Positions 32,986-45,971 of a stretch of DNA of 64,000 bases are shown one piece after another. Both the position numbers and the translations under genes were made by a program. The notes below the pieces were generated by a model. The model made no database searches. It was not told where the DNA came from and worked only from the letters and a program-made list of their open reading frames with translations. Within the stretch, counting starts at the first letter, position 1; every line of letters starts with the position of its first letter. Location of the stretch: assembly GCF_019320115.1 (NCBI RefSeq), contig NC_089584.1, positions 78,869,922-78,933,921 on the forward strand, written 5' to 3'. This DNA is from Miscanthus floridulus (lineage: Eukaryota; Streptophyta; Magnoliopsida; Poales; Poaceae).

Positions 32986-35900
32986 TGTAACACCTCAGGT
33001 GTTTAAATACTAAAATATGCCATGTCATCATATGCATTGCACATCATTCATGTGTTAGTGAAAATTTTAATATGCATACACTAAAACAAGTTTATCTTTA
33101 TGTTATATGTGTTGACTTGTATGGTTTGAATTGAGTTAAAAATCTTTGAATTGAATTGGATTTCCGAAAACCCTGATTTTCAGTATTTAAATTCTACCCT
33201 AAAAACCTAATTCAAAATCTAAGCACATTTTGGGGTTGAGCCTAAAAACAAAAGTGTAGAGCTTGTCAAGTTGTACAAAGTTGGTTTTTGGAGTTTTCAA
33301 AGTTGTTATATAAAATTTGAAGTAATTTGAAAAGGCGAAATGTACTTAAAGTGTCCCCTTTTGATTTTAAACTTGCATTTCAAAATGTAGACCGAATTGG
33401 AGTATAGTTATTAAAGTAAAGATGTAGAACTTTGAATTTGGAACAACTTTTATTTTTGGAGATTTTTGAGTTACTTTATAAATTTGGGAGTAATTTGGGA
33501 AATTAGCGAGTGGCAATTCTATAATTTCGGTGAACAGTACCTGCGGGCGACACCTCACCGCCGGCTACCTTCTTCTGGTTTCCAGGTGCGCTCGTGGCCA
33601 CATTCGGCTTCGCGCTGGCGTGGAGAAGGCCACGGCGTGGCTTCTTCTTGCTTCCTGGCCACGCTATAAGCTCGCGACGTCACCGTTCTTCTTTTCTTCT
33701 CTCCTGTTTTTCCCAACGTAGCCACCGTAGCTCCGTTGAGCTCGCGCCATCGCCGTAGCGCCAACCAGTCGCAACAAAGCCCGTCATAGCTCCGCTTGCT
33801 TCTCGTGCACCCAGCCAACTAGCTCTTGCAGCTTGACTCCACCGGGAAACCTCAGTGCACGCCCTTCTTCCTCGCAGCCGGCAGCACCACCATCGGGTGT
33901 GCGTCACCGTGGCCAGCGCTCCACGGTGCGTATCTGTCCTTGCTTAGCATCCCTTTAGCTTCGCCATGTTGCCAGGATGCTTTGTGCTTTGTTGCTTGAC
34001 CATTTTGTCCACCGCAGCCACCGGAGCACCGTTGCCGACGTTGTTCGCACCGCCGTGATTGCTGTGACCGACGACGAGCTTCACCGTTGCTTCTCTGGTC
34101 CTGTTTCCTGCTCGAACGTGTTTGGGGTGAGCTCCTGATCCTTTCCAAGCGCTTAGTTTAACTGCTGTCGGTCTCACATCGCCGGCATAGCGCAGCCGCG
34201 CTGTCGTGGCCGCCATGGCCGGCGTCAAGCTCGTACCCCGCTGTAATTGATCTAACTAGTAACCTCAATCGATGCGTTGTGATGTGAGGAGTGTGTTGGT
34301 ACCTTCGCCGTGGCCGGAGACCTCACCGGTGGCGAGTTGCCGGCGGTCATAGCGCGGTCATCGCTATTGAGCGCGGGAGGAAGACGCTGACATGTGGGAC
34401 CCTGTTGTCAGTGACTCTGTATTTGAAAAATGATTTTTTTTATTTTGCAGAATTAAATGAATAGTGCTATGATTTGTTATTTTTGTATAGAATTAATTAG
34501 AGCTCCAAAAATTATGAAAATTTTTGTCTGACCTCTCTGAGATGTAAAATATTTAGGAAAAATATTAAATTTTATTTTTAGTACATTTTGGATGTGATAA
34601 AAATTGCTCAAATTAATTAATAAATAGATTTCCATGATTTTTCTAGGCTTAAATAATTATCCAAAAATTATGAAAATTGTTTTGCCACTTAGTTATCATG
34701 TGATGAGTCTTTACAAAAATTTTGAGCTCATTTGGAGAAAGTTGATTTATTTCATAATTATTAATTAGTTATTAATTCATAAAAGCAAATAGTAAACCTT
34801 AATGACTTAGGTTTTGTTTGAATTTTTGTTTGAGTGATGACCTTGGGTCATTAGTATAGAATAATTCTTGATATTTAAAGTAAGTGTTTGAATTTATGAA
34901 ATTATTTAATTAGTTGTTGGTTTGCAACTGTACCGCGAAGGAAAGTTGTATTCAAGTTATTAATTTTTGCATCCATTGTCAAGTATCATGTTTCATATCG
35001 CACATTATATTAAACATGGCATTATTACTACGTGTAGTGAACGAAAGCGAGAACGTGGTAGTAAATCAGGTTATGGAGGAAGTTAATCCGTCTGTTAAGG
35101 TCGGGTTTGATAATTGTGGAACGTCTCCGGAACCTAACTTTTCTATCAATCAAGGCAAGTCCCGGATGCATTTAAACCTACCTTATGTTTTACAAATTTA
35201 TATCGCTTTTGCTTTTCAATACTGCATTAAGTGATTAGGAGTTGAGTGAAAACCTAATTGGTGCATTACCACCCTTGTTTTTCAATATCAACCTTGTTAA
35301 CCGTTTAAATCCGAGAATGCTTATTTATGCTTAGCCATGCTTAGAACGATAAAAGTCGGGTGATCACCGGTCACCTGCGAGATAAAAGTGGTTTCTTGGA
35401 TACGACTGGTTATTTATGTGATCATAAGATATGAGCACGTGGAGTAATAAATCTAGACCGGACGGACTCGGTGTATGGGAACCACAAGACGTGGAGGTCT
35501 TGTGAGCGGGTTCTTTCTACCTGTGTCGATTAAGACACGTCCGTTGTTGAATTGCATGAGGTAAGACTTTGTAGTACTGATCACATACTCCGGTAAGCCT
35601 TAACTTGGCTATTCTATTACGAGAATAGCTACTCGCGCACTAGGAGTGGAGAGATGGCGAGAGTAGCATGTACCCACGTGGCAATGGGCTGGATTGGTGG
35701 AGTACTGTATTCTCGGGTGGCGCGGACCCATTCTTGTTTTAGAGGATCTGAGGGTGGGTTGGTATATGTAAGTCGGGGACCTGCATATGTCGTGTGGTTG
35801 GGAATCCCCAGCTGGATTATAATCGGTTTGAATCGTCGTTGCTCCTCGGTTATGGAGACTCAACTCACTATTTATCATCATAGTTAATAACTAAAACTTG

Positions 35901-36587
35901 AGCTGGTTTTGAGAAAGAGTTTGATATAAAGTTCATGATCTCATTACGGATCATGGCAGATTCATATATGATTTTGAGATAGATTTAAATGTTGAATAAA
36001 AGAATCTTGTTAGAAAGCTTTGTCGCAAAAGAACTTGGTTTATTGCTAAAGCCATACCTTGAATCCCTGAGCCTGCATTCCTGAGTCTTATTTATTGTTA
36101 TTTTGGTTAAGTCTTGTTGAGTACTTTTGTACTCAGGGTTCGTTGACCCTTGTTGCAGGTGAGCGTCATGTGCAGGTCTGTCTGGGACCGTGCTGCATGA
36201 CGGTTGTTCAAATCGATGATGATAAGTAAATGTGTGGTCTTTGGGTAGGATACTTATATTGTGTGTTTGTATTATGTTACTAATGCCACTCCACTACTAT
36301 GGTTTGTAATAATTATCGAACTTTGTTTGTAAGGTTTAAAACTACTGTTTTGTAAACTAAGTTATTGTAAGACTTTCGCAATTTTACTCTGATGTAGATA
36401 TTTGAATAAATGTTGTAATACTGCAATGACTCTGTAATGGGATCCTGCTCAGAAATCATGATGATTCAGGGTTCTTCGAGGACACCTGACAGTCTTCTTA
36501 AGTTACCGGGACATATGCATAGTCATCAGAGGTCATTGGACAGTGACAGGTGCATGTGGGCCCTATAACTTAGGAGGTTCTGCCACA
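32986..36587 (+). repeat. Tekay-like element P, 5' LTR
   Basis: 3602 bp, starts TGTAACACCTC and ends GGTTCTGCCACA. It is closely similar to the 3' LTR at 42366-45971 and more distantly to the LTRs of element M. It has a GC-rich block at 33540-34400 and an AT-rich remainder. Confidence 0.93.
34914..35234 (+). CDS. LTR-internal ORF (106 codons), uncertain
   Basis: Homologous in frame to 44297-44617 and 15168-15485. It lies in the LTR in the sense orientation of the element. No domain is recognised, and the change pattern between families looks near neutral. Confidence 0.3.
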   Translation: MLVCNCTAKESCIQVINFCIHCQVSCFISHIILNMALLLRVVNESENVVVNQVMEEVNPSVKVGFDNCGTSPEPNFSINQGKSRMHLNLPYVLQIYIAFAFQYCIK

Positions 36588-36590
36588 GAA

Positions 36591-36602
36591 TGGTATCAGA
36601 GC
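36591..36602 (+). other. Primer-binding site of element P
   Basis: TGGTATCAGAGC, complementary to initiator tRNA-Met, 3 bp after the LTR end. Confidence 0.92.
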
Positions 36603-36967
36603 GATCATTACAAAGTCTTTGTTGTATTATTTTACAAAAACTTCAAAATGATTTGGGACAAATAAGTTTAACCTGTTAATTTGGTCCAAATTGCTTCCGA
36701 CTCATCTTATTTCATTCTCGCCATTCCTTATTTGATTAAAAATGTTTTGTGTGGTGGAGTAGTAATCTTATTATGCCCTATATAAATAACAACTATTGTT
36801 TATGAACTTTGATGTTTTTGTTCGTAAGGACAATTCATGCATCATGATTAACCCATTTGTTACTTACTTTCCCTCTGAGTCTAGGTTGAGTTGTGTAATC
36901 CATCCTTGCTGCTCTGGAGACTGTAATCAGATTGTCTTACTGTTTTGGAAATCTTGCTTTCTACAGT

Positions 36968-37537
36968 ATGGCTTGTACCAAGGTAACACCCCGTAAGTCT
37001 GTTGGACCCAAAGGAGTTTCTCGTCACCAGCTTGCCCCTAGGAGTGATGGTGCTAGCAGTAGCAGCTTTAGGCCTGATCCCCAGGCAGAGATACAGAGGC
37101 TTTCAGCAGAGTTAGCACATGCTACTAGAGATAGGGCCTTGGATGTCATCCAGGTGGGCAAATTATAGAATCAATTGAAGTGTCTCACCACCGCTCATAA
37201 GAACTATGAGCATATGTTAGTTCATATGGTGGAAGGAAGAAATGAAGCTTGGCATAGAGAAGATGTAGCTAGAGCCCGAGCTTATGAGTTAGAGTTCTAT
37301 GTAGAAGACTTAGAAGAATATTCTACCAATCTGCATGAAGAAGTCCATAGGTTGAACAATCTTTTGGATCCAAATCATGAACCTCAAGCAGATGCAATGG
37401 ACCTAGGTGTCATCATTGCAGATGATGATGAACTTGAAGAGGAAGAAGAAGAAGATCCAGAAGAAGTAGTGATGGTCAACAAAAGTGATGAGGAAGGTGG
37501 AAATGTTTCGAGAATGGATACCGATCACGAGGTTTGA
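36968..37537 (+). pseudogene. ORF0 of element P (one TAG)
   Basis: An ATG-initiated 190-codon frame including the stop, about 380 bp after the primer-binding site. It is broken only by TAG at 37166-37168, where element M has CAG. Layout matches element M: basic Ser-rich N-terminus, heptad-rich middle (about residues 40-120) and an acidic C-terminus with Glu-Glu-Glu-Glu-Glu-Glu-Asp. It ends in a Glu codon, then GTT TGA. By eye roughly three-quarters of residues match the M copy and lengths are equal, so it is a stable part of this family. No named domain is recognised. Confidence 0.7.
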
Positions 37538-37711
37538 GGTGATCGAGGAGAAGAGTAGAGTTGTAATATATTGAGTTCTAGTTTAGTTGGGTAGTCTAGC
37601 TTAAGTTTGAACTTGTGTTTAAATAAGTGAAACCAGTGTAATGTGTTTGTAGTCAGCTATTTTAATAGTTCAATAAAGGCTTGTGAATAAAGTTTGGTTT
37701 GTCATGAACAG
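37532..37711 (+). other. Predicted intron joining ORF0 to gag
   Basis: A 180-nt T-rich interval begins GTTTGA and ends gtttggtttgtcatgaacag directly before the gag ATG at 37712. Splicing would delete the ORF0 stop and fuse the two frames in phase 0. AATAAA motifs occur at about 37671 and 37686. The same ends and motifs are present in element M. Confidence 0.45.
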
Positions 37712-40700
37712 ATGCATCGTACTCAGGGTTCGACTATTCCTGGTACTTCACAAGATGAGGATGGTATTCCTGAACCACCACCAGTTCCGCCAAATTTGGC
37801 TGATGCTATTGCAGCGCTAGTCAATGTGACCGTCGATAATGCTCGATTGCTTCGGGAGTTAGCTCAAAGTAATCAGAATATAATGCAAGGGAACCATGGT
37901 CGCAATCATCATAGGCAAGAAGCTATGTATGTTGATTTCACTAATACACGACCACCAGTGTTTACCAAGGCTGATGAACCACTGGAAGCTAATGATTGGC
38001 TTCGTACCATGGAGCAGAAGTTTGACCTCCTTCCATGCACCGAGTTTCAGAAGCCTATTTTTGCTGCTCAATAGCTTAGAGGTGCAGCAGGTGCTTGGTG
38101 GGCAAACCTTGTGGCTATGCAACCCGCAGGTGTTTAGTTAACTTGGGCAGAGTTCCGTATTGCTTTCCGTACCCATTATATTCCAGAGGGAGTTATGGCC
38201 ATGAAGCTTGATGAGTTTCTTGCTTTAAAGCAAGGTAATCAAACAGTCATGCAGTATGTGGGCAAGTTCAATCACCTTTCACAGTACGCACCTGAGCATG
38301 TTAACACAGATGTCAAGAAGAAGAAGTGGTTTATGCGGGGTCTAAATACTAAACTTTAGACAATGATGACTACCTGCACCAATGTCACCTATCATGAGGC
38401 AGTCAACATTGCTATTGCTTTGGAGGAGAAATATCAGCAACATAAGGAGATTAAGAAGAAAAAGAGTGTGCCATCTGGATCTTTCGGTGGTAATCAAAAG
38501 AGACAGAAAATAATCTATCATCCAGTGAATCACTATCGTCCTCCTTATCGCTCACCGTAGTCCCAAGCCGGTCAACGACAAAATGTCAGTCCTGCTACAA
38601 CTAACCAGAACTCTCAACAGTCAAATGTTCCTGGTGTTCGTGCTCCAACGCCCCAAGGCCACCATTACCCATGTTTCAATTGTGGGAAGTCATGTCATTT
38701 CTCCAGGGAATGTCCATATCCTAAGCAATATAATCTAAATTTTCAGAAGACTCCTGGAAATCAACAACAGGGTCAAGCCTAGAACAAGAACAACAACCAA
38801 AATGCTCAGAAGGGCAAAGATGAAAAGAAGATGGGGCGGGTTTTCTATATTAAGGCCGGGGAGATTCTAGAAGGGGAACCCATGATGCTGGGTATGTTTC
38901 CTGTCGCCGATCGTCCTGCAGTTTTGCTTTTTGATTCTGGTGCATCTCATACATTCATCGATAGAACCTTTGTCATAAAGCATGAAATTCCAATTGGGGC
39001 AACAAAGGAAAATTTCTTTATACAGTCACCCGGGGGACGTCTGTGTACTAAGGAAATGGTGTACCAGGTACCCATAAACCTGGGTGGGCATATTTTTCCC
39101 ACTACCATGATTATTCTCAAGGATCAGGATATAGATGTGATCTTGGGAATGAATTGGGTGTATCAGCATAAGGCTGTTATAGATGCTTTGAATAGGACAA
39201 TAAGGTTGAGTTTGCCAGATAGTAATTCTCAGCTTCTTATCCAACTTCCAACCTTAAGGAGATTAGTGGAAAAAGTTTGTGCCATTTCTGTCAAGGAGGT
39301 TAGAGATATCCCGGTAGTTTGTGAATTCCCTGATGTTTTTCCTGAAGATTTACCCGGTCTACCACCGGATAGGGATGTTCAGTTCAACATAGATCTAAAG
39401 CCTGGAATAGCTCCGATCTCTCAGAGAGCGTATAGGATGCATCCCAAGGAATTAGCTGAATTGAAGACTCAGTTGCAAGAGTTGATTGATAAAGGGTTTA
39501 TTCAACCTAGTTCATCACCTTGGGGATGTCCTGCAATTTTTGTGAAGAAGAAAGATGAGACCCTGAGATTGTGTGTCGACTATCGTCCATTGAATGAAGT
39601 GACCATTAAGAATAAATATCCCTTACCTCGGATAGATTTACTCTTTGATTAGTTGGCTAGAGCCAAAATTTTCTCTAAGATTGATTTGAGGTTAGGTTAC
39701 CATCAAATCAAAATTAAGCCTGAAGATATTCCCAAAACGACATTTACCACAAGATATGGATTATATGAATACCTAGTAATGTCTTTTGGTTTGACGAATG
39801 CCCCAGCTCATTTCATGTATCTGATGAATTCATTATTCATGCCTGAGCTAGACAAGTTTGTAGTGGTGTTTATTGATGACATCTTAGTATATTCCATGAA
39901 CAAGAAAGAACATGCGGAACATCTCAGAATTGTTCTGATACGCTTAAGAGAACATCAGTTATATGCCAAGTTCAGTAAGTGTGACTTTTGGCTAAAGGAA
40001 GTACATTTTTTAGGACATGTGTTGTCAGCTGAAGGAGTTGCTGTGGATCCAAGCAAAGTTAAGGATGTACTAGATTGGAAATCACCAACCACTGTTCATC
40101 AAGTTCGGAGTTTTCTGGGAATGGTGGGTTATTACCGTCGGTTTATTCCAGATTTCTCTAGAATATCCATGTCCATCACTGGATTGTTGAAGAACCAAGC
40201 CAAGTTTATCTGGTCATCTGATTGTGAAGAAGCTTTCTAGACTTTGAAGAGATTGTTAACCACTGCACCAGTATTAGCATAGCCAGATATCGAGAAGTCG
40301 TTTGACATTTATTGTGATGCTTCTGGTATTGGTATTGGATGTGTATTGATGCAAGAAGGCCGAGTCATTGCCTATGCTTCCAGACAACTTAAGCAACATG
40401 AAGAACATTATCCAACTCATGATCTGGAGTTAGCAGCAGTTGTCCATGCTTTGAAGATTTGGCAGCATTACCTGCTTGGTAATACTTGCTATATTTATAC
40501 AGATCACAAGAGTTTAAAGTATATCTTTACTCAATCAGAATTGAACATGCGACAAAGAAGATGGTTAGAATTGATTAAAGATTATAACTTGGAGGTGCAT
40601 TACCATCCTGGTAAGGCAAATGTGGTTGCAGATGCCCTCTGTCGTAAGAGTCATTGCAATTGTCTGGCAGTAAAAACAATGGATCTGACTTTATGTCAAG

Positions 40701-42202
40701 AGGTGGAAAAGTTGAATGTAGAGGTAATTCAACAAGGTAGTTTGACCAATATAATTGTTGAATCAACTATTCGAGACCAGATTGTTGCCGCTCAAAAAGA
40801 AAACAAGGGTATAGCCCATATCAAAGAAAGAGTCAGGAATGGAAAAGCAGTATGCTTTAGGATAGATGATGCAAATGTGTTATGGTTCAAGGATCGCCTT
40901 GTGGTACCAAAGGTTCCTGAGTTGCGGCAGTCAATTCTTGAAGAGGCACATACCACCAGGTTATCTATTCATCCTAGAAGTAATAAAATGTACCATGACT
41001 TAAAACAGAGATTTTGGTGGACCAAGATGAAGATAGAGATTGCTCGATATATAGCAAAGTGTGATACTTGTCAAAAAGTAAAAGCTATACATTTGAGATC
41101 TGCTGGAGAGTTACAGCCATTGGCTATTCCAGCTTGGAAGTAGGAGGATATCAGTATGGATTTTATCATAGGTCTACCCAAGACATCAAAAGGTTTTGAC
41201 TCAATATGGGTTATTGTAGATCGACTAACTAAGTCAGCACATTTTCTTCCAGTCAAGAGTATATATCCTACTATCCAATATGCCAAGATGTATTTAGCAA
41301 GAATCGTGAGTTTACATGGGGTACCAAAGACCATTATGTCAGATAGAGGTACACAGTTTGTCTCCAACTTTTGGAAACAATTACATGCTTCATTGGATAC
41401 CAAACTTCTATATAGTACAACTTATCATCCATAGACTAATGGTCAGACTGAAAGAGTAAATCAAGTACTTGAAGATTTGTTAAGGTGTTGTGTCCTTAAC
41501 TATTCCAATAAGTGGGATGAATGTTTGCCTTTAGCTGAGTTCTCATACAACAATAGTTATCAAGAGAGCATTAGAATGGCTCCGTTTGATGCACTTTATG
41601 GTCATAGATGTAGAACATCGCTGAATTGGTCTGAACTCGGGGAAAGATGGTTCTTTGGAGTTGACCTTGTGAAAGAAACAGAAGAGAAGGTTAGGCAGAT
41701 ACAAAGTAATTTGAAGATAGCTCAGTCTCAACAAAAGAGTTATGCAGATAAATGACATAGACCATTAGTGTTCAACAAAGGAGATTTTGTATATCTAAAG
41801 GTGTCACCAATGAAGGGAGTTACCCATTTCGGTGTTAAAGGCAAGTTAGCACCTCGTTATATTGGACCATTTCAAATTTTAGAGAGGTATGGAAAGGTGG
41901 CATATCGCTTGAAGTTACCAGAACATCTCTCAGCTATGCATGATGTATTCCATGTTTCTCAATTAAAGAAGTGTCTTCGAGTGCCTAAGCAGAATGTTGA
42001 GATTGAAGGAGTGGAACGTGAACCTGATTTGACCTATTCTGAATATCCTATCCGAGTTCTGGATCAGAAAGACCATGTCACTCGAAGGAGGACCATCAAA
42101 TTCTACAAGATACAATGGAATCAACATTCCGAAGAAGAAGCTACTTGGGAATCCGAAGATTACTTGCTAGAAAAGTTTCTAGAGTTTCTTGCGTCAATAT
42201 AG
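37712..42202 (+). pseudogene. Tekay-like gag-pol with eleven stops
   Basis: One uninterrupted frame register from 37712 to 42202, with no indel, broken by TAG at 38072, 38135, 38357, 38558, 38780, 39650, 40238, 40280, 41141 and 41432 and TGA at 41753. Domains: Gag; zinc knuckle (Cys codons 38672-38713, with Cys in place of the usual Gly before His); protease Asp-Ser-Gly-Ala (about 38934-38945); RT Phe-Ile-Asp-Asp (about 39868-39880); RNase H (40310-40530); integrase HHCC and DDE core (40960-41460); chromodomain-like C-terminus (42060-42200). The copy cannot make pol without suppression. The stop pattern indicates decay by C-to-T change rather than by frameshift. Confidence 0.93.
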
Positions 42203-42350
42203 AATAATGTTAGTTGAGCTCTGTTGTTATGAACCTTGTTTTGTTAAAGGACCTAAGCTGTTTTATGGTTAAGTTTGGAATGTTTTTGGATTGACACATT
42301 TCCTTTTCCATTACTTACCCTCGGACTTTAAATCTCGGGACGAGATTTCT

Positions 42351-42365
42351 TTTAGGGGGAAGGAT
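42351..42365 (+). other. Polypurine tract of element P
   Basis: tttagggggaaggat sits immediately before the 3' LTR start, the expected plus-strand primer. Confidence 0.85.
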
Positions 42366-45300
42366 TGTAACACCTCGGGTGTTTAAATACTAAAATATGC
42401 CATGTCATCATATGCATTGCACATCATTCATGTGTTAGTGAAAATTTTGATATGCATACACTAAAACAAGTTTATCTTTATGTTATATGTGTTGACTTGT
42501 ATGGTTTGAATTGAGTTAAAAATCTTTGTATTGAATTGGATTTCCGAAAACCCTAATTTTCAGTATTTAAATTCTACCCTGAAAACCTAATTAAAAATCT
42601 AAACACATTTTGGGGTTGAGCCTAAAAACAAAAGTGTAGAGCTTGTCAAGTTGTACAAAGTTGGTTTTTGGAGTTTTCAAAGTTGTTATATAAAATTTGA
42701 AGTAATTTGAAAAGGCGAAATATACTTAAAGTGTCCCCTTTTGATTTTAAACTTGCATTTCAAAATGTAGACCGAATTGGAGTATAGTTATTAAAGTAAA
42801 GATGTAGAACTTTGAATTTGGAACAACTTTTATTTTTGGAGATTTTTGAGTTACTTTATAAATTTGGGAGTAATTTGGGAAATTAGGTGAGTGGCAATTC
42901 TGTAATTTCGGTGAACAGTACCCGCGGGCGACACCTCACCGCCGGCGACCTTCTTCTGGTTTCTAGGCGCGCTCATGGCCACGTTCGGCTTCATGCTGGC
43001 GTGGAGAAGGCTGCGATGTGGCTTCTTCTTTCTTCCTGGCCACGCTATAAGCTCGCGACGTCGCCGTTCTTCTTCTTTTCTTCTCCCCTGTTTTTCCCGA
43101 CGCCGCCGCCGTAGCTCCGTTGAGCTCGCGCCGTCGCCGTAGCACCAACCAGTCGCAGCAAAGCCCGTCATAGCTCTGCTTGCTGTTCGCGCACCTAGCC
43201 GACCAGCTCTTGCAGCTTGACTCCGCCAGGAAACCTTAGTGCGCGCCCTTCTTCCTCGCGGCCGGCAGCACCGCCGTCGGGTGCGCGTCACCGTGGCCAG
43301 CGCTCCACGATGCGTATCTGTCCTTGCTTAGCATCCCTTCAGCTTCGCCATGTTGTCGGGATGCTTTGTGCTTTGTTGCTTGACCATTTTGTCCACTGCA
43401 GCCACCGGAGCACCGTCGCCGACGTTGTTCGCGCCGCTGTGATTGCTGTGACCGACGACGAGCTTCACCGTTGCTTCTCCGGTCCTGTTTCCTGCTCGAA
43501 CGTGTTTGGGGTGAGCTCCTGATCCTTTCCAAGGGCTTAGTTTAACTGCTGTCGGTCTCACGTCACTGGCATAGCACAGCCACGCCATCGTGGCCGCCAT
43601 GGCCGGCGTCAAGCTCGTACCCCGCTGTAATTGATCTAACTAGTAACCTCAATCGATGCGTTGTGATGTGAGGAGTGTGTTGGTACCTTCGCCGTGGCCG
43701 GAGACCTCACCGGCGGCGAGTTGCTGGCGGTCATAGCGCGGTCATCGCTGTTGAGCGCGGGAGGAAGACGCTGACATGTGGGACCCCGTTGTCAGTGACT
43801 CTGTATTTGAAAAATGTTTTTTTTATTTTGCAGAATTAAATGAATAGTGCTATGATTTGTTATTTTTGTATAGAATTAATTAGAGCTCCAAAAATTATGA
43901 AAATTTTTGTGTGACCTCTATGAGATGTAAACTATTTAGAAAAATATTAAATGTTATTTTTTAGTACATTTCGAATGTGATAAAAATTGCTCAAATTAAT
44001 TAATAAATGGATTTCCATGATTTTTCTAGGCTTAAATAATTATCCAAAAATTATGAAAATTGTTATGCCACTTAGTTATTATGTGATGAGTCTTCACAAA
44101 AATTTTGAGCTCATTTGGGGAAAGTTGATTTATTTCATAATTATTAATTAGTTATTAATTTATAAAAGCAAATAGTAAACCTTAATGACTTATGTTTTTT
44201 TTGAATTTTTTATTGAGTGATGACCTTGGGTCATTAGTATAAAATAATTCTTGATATTTAAAGTAAGTGTTTGAATTTATGAAATTGTTTAATTAGTTGT
44301 TGGTTTGCAACTGTACCGCGAAGGAAAGTTGTATTCAAGTTATTAATTTTTGCATCCATTGTCAAGTATCATGTTTCATATCGTGCATTATATTAAACAT
44401 GGCATTGTTACTACGTGTAGTGAACGAAAACAAGAACGTGGTAGTGAATCAGGTTGTGGAGGAAGTTAATCCATCTGTTAAGGTCGGGTTTGATAATTGT
44501 AGAACGTCTCCGGAACCTGACTTTTCCGTCAACCAAGGCAAGTCCCGGATGTATTTAAACCTACCTTGTGTTTTACAATTTTTTTTCGCTTTTGCTTTTC
44601 AATACTGCATTAAGTGATTAGGAGTTGAGTGAAAACCTAATTGGTGCATTACCACCCTTGTTTTTCAATATCAACCTTGTTAACCGTTTAAATCCAAGAA
44701 TGCTTATTTATGCTTAGCCATGCTTAGAACGATAAAAGTCGGGTGATCATCGGTCACCTGCGAGATAAAAATGGTTTCTTAGATACGACTGGTTATTTAT
44801 GTGATCATGAGATATGAGCATGTGGAGTAATAAATCTAGACCGGGTGGACTCGGTGTATGGGAGCCACAAGACGTGGAGGTCTTGTGAGCGGGTTCTTTC
44901 CGCCTATGTCGATTAAGACACGTCCGTTGTTGAATTGCATGAGGTGAGACTTTGTAGTACTGATCACATACTCCGGTAAGCCTTAACTTGGCTATTCTAT
45001 TACAAGAATGGCTACTCGCGCACTAGGAGTGGAGAGATGGCGAGAGTAGCGTGTACCCATGCGGCAATGGGCTAGATTGGTGGAGTACTATATTCTCGGG
45101 TGGCGCGAACCCGTTCTTGTTTTAGAGGATCTGAGGGTGGGTTGGTATATGTAAGTCGGGGACCTGCATATGTCGTGTGGTTGAGAATCCCCAGCTGGGT
45201 TATAATCGGTTTGAATCGTCATTGCTCCTCGGTTATGGAGACTCAACTCACTGTTCATCATCGTAGTTAATAACTGAAACTTGAGCTGGTTTTGAGAAAG

Positions 45301-45971
45301 AGTTTGATATGAAGTTCATGATCTCATTACGGATCATGGCAGATTCATATATGATTTTGAGACAGATTTAAATGTTGAATAAAAGAATTTTGTTAGAAAG
45401 CTTTTACACAAAAGAACTTGGTTTATTGCTAAAGCCATACGTTGAATCCCTGAGCCTGCATTCCTGATTCTTATTTATTGTTATTTTGGTTAAGTCTTGT
45501 TGAGTACTTTTATACTCCGGGTTCGTTGACCCTTGTTGCAGGTGTGCCTCATGAGCAGGTCTGTCTAGGACCGTGCTGCATGACGGTTGTTCAAATCGAT
45601 GATGATAAGTAAATGTGTGGTCCTTGGGCAGGATACTTATATTATGTGTTTGTATTATGTTACTAATGCCACTCCACTACTATGGTTTGTAATAATTATC
45701 GAACTTAGTTTGTAAGGTTTAAAACTACTATTTTGTAAACTAAGTTATTGTAAGACTTCCGCTATTTTACTCTGATGTAGATATTTGAATAAATGTTGTA
45801 ATACTGCAATGACTCTGTAATGGGATCCTACTCGGAAATCGTGGATGATTTGGGGTTCTTCGAGGACACCCGACAGTCTTCTTAAGTTACCGAGACATAT
45901 GCATAGTCGTCAGAGGTCATTGGACAGTGACAGGTGCATGTGAGCCCTATAACTTAGGAGGTTCTGCCACA
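42366..45971 (+). repeat. Tekay-like element P, 3' LTR
   Basis: 3606 bp, TGTAACACCTC...GGTTCTGCCACA. It differs from the 5' LTR by scattered substitutions. Followed at once by the target duplicate catcg (45972-45976). Confidence 0.93.
44297..44617 (+). CDS. LTR-internal ORF, 3' LTR copy, uncertain
   Basis: The same 106-codon frame as 34914-35234, open in this LTR too. Evidence for real translation is weak. Confidence 0.28.
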   Translation: MLVCNCTAKESCIQVINFCIHCQVSCFISCIILNMALLLRVVNENKNVVVNQVVEEVNPSVKVGFDNCRTSPEPDFSVNQGKSRMYLNLPCVLQFFFAFAFQYCIK

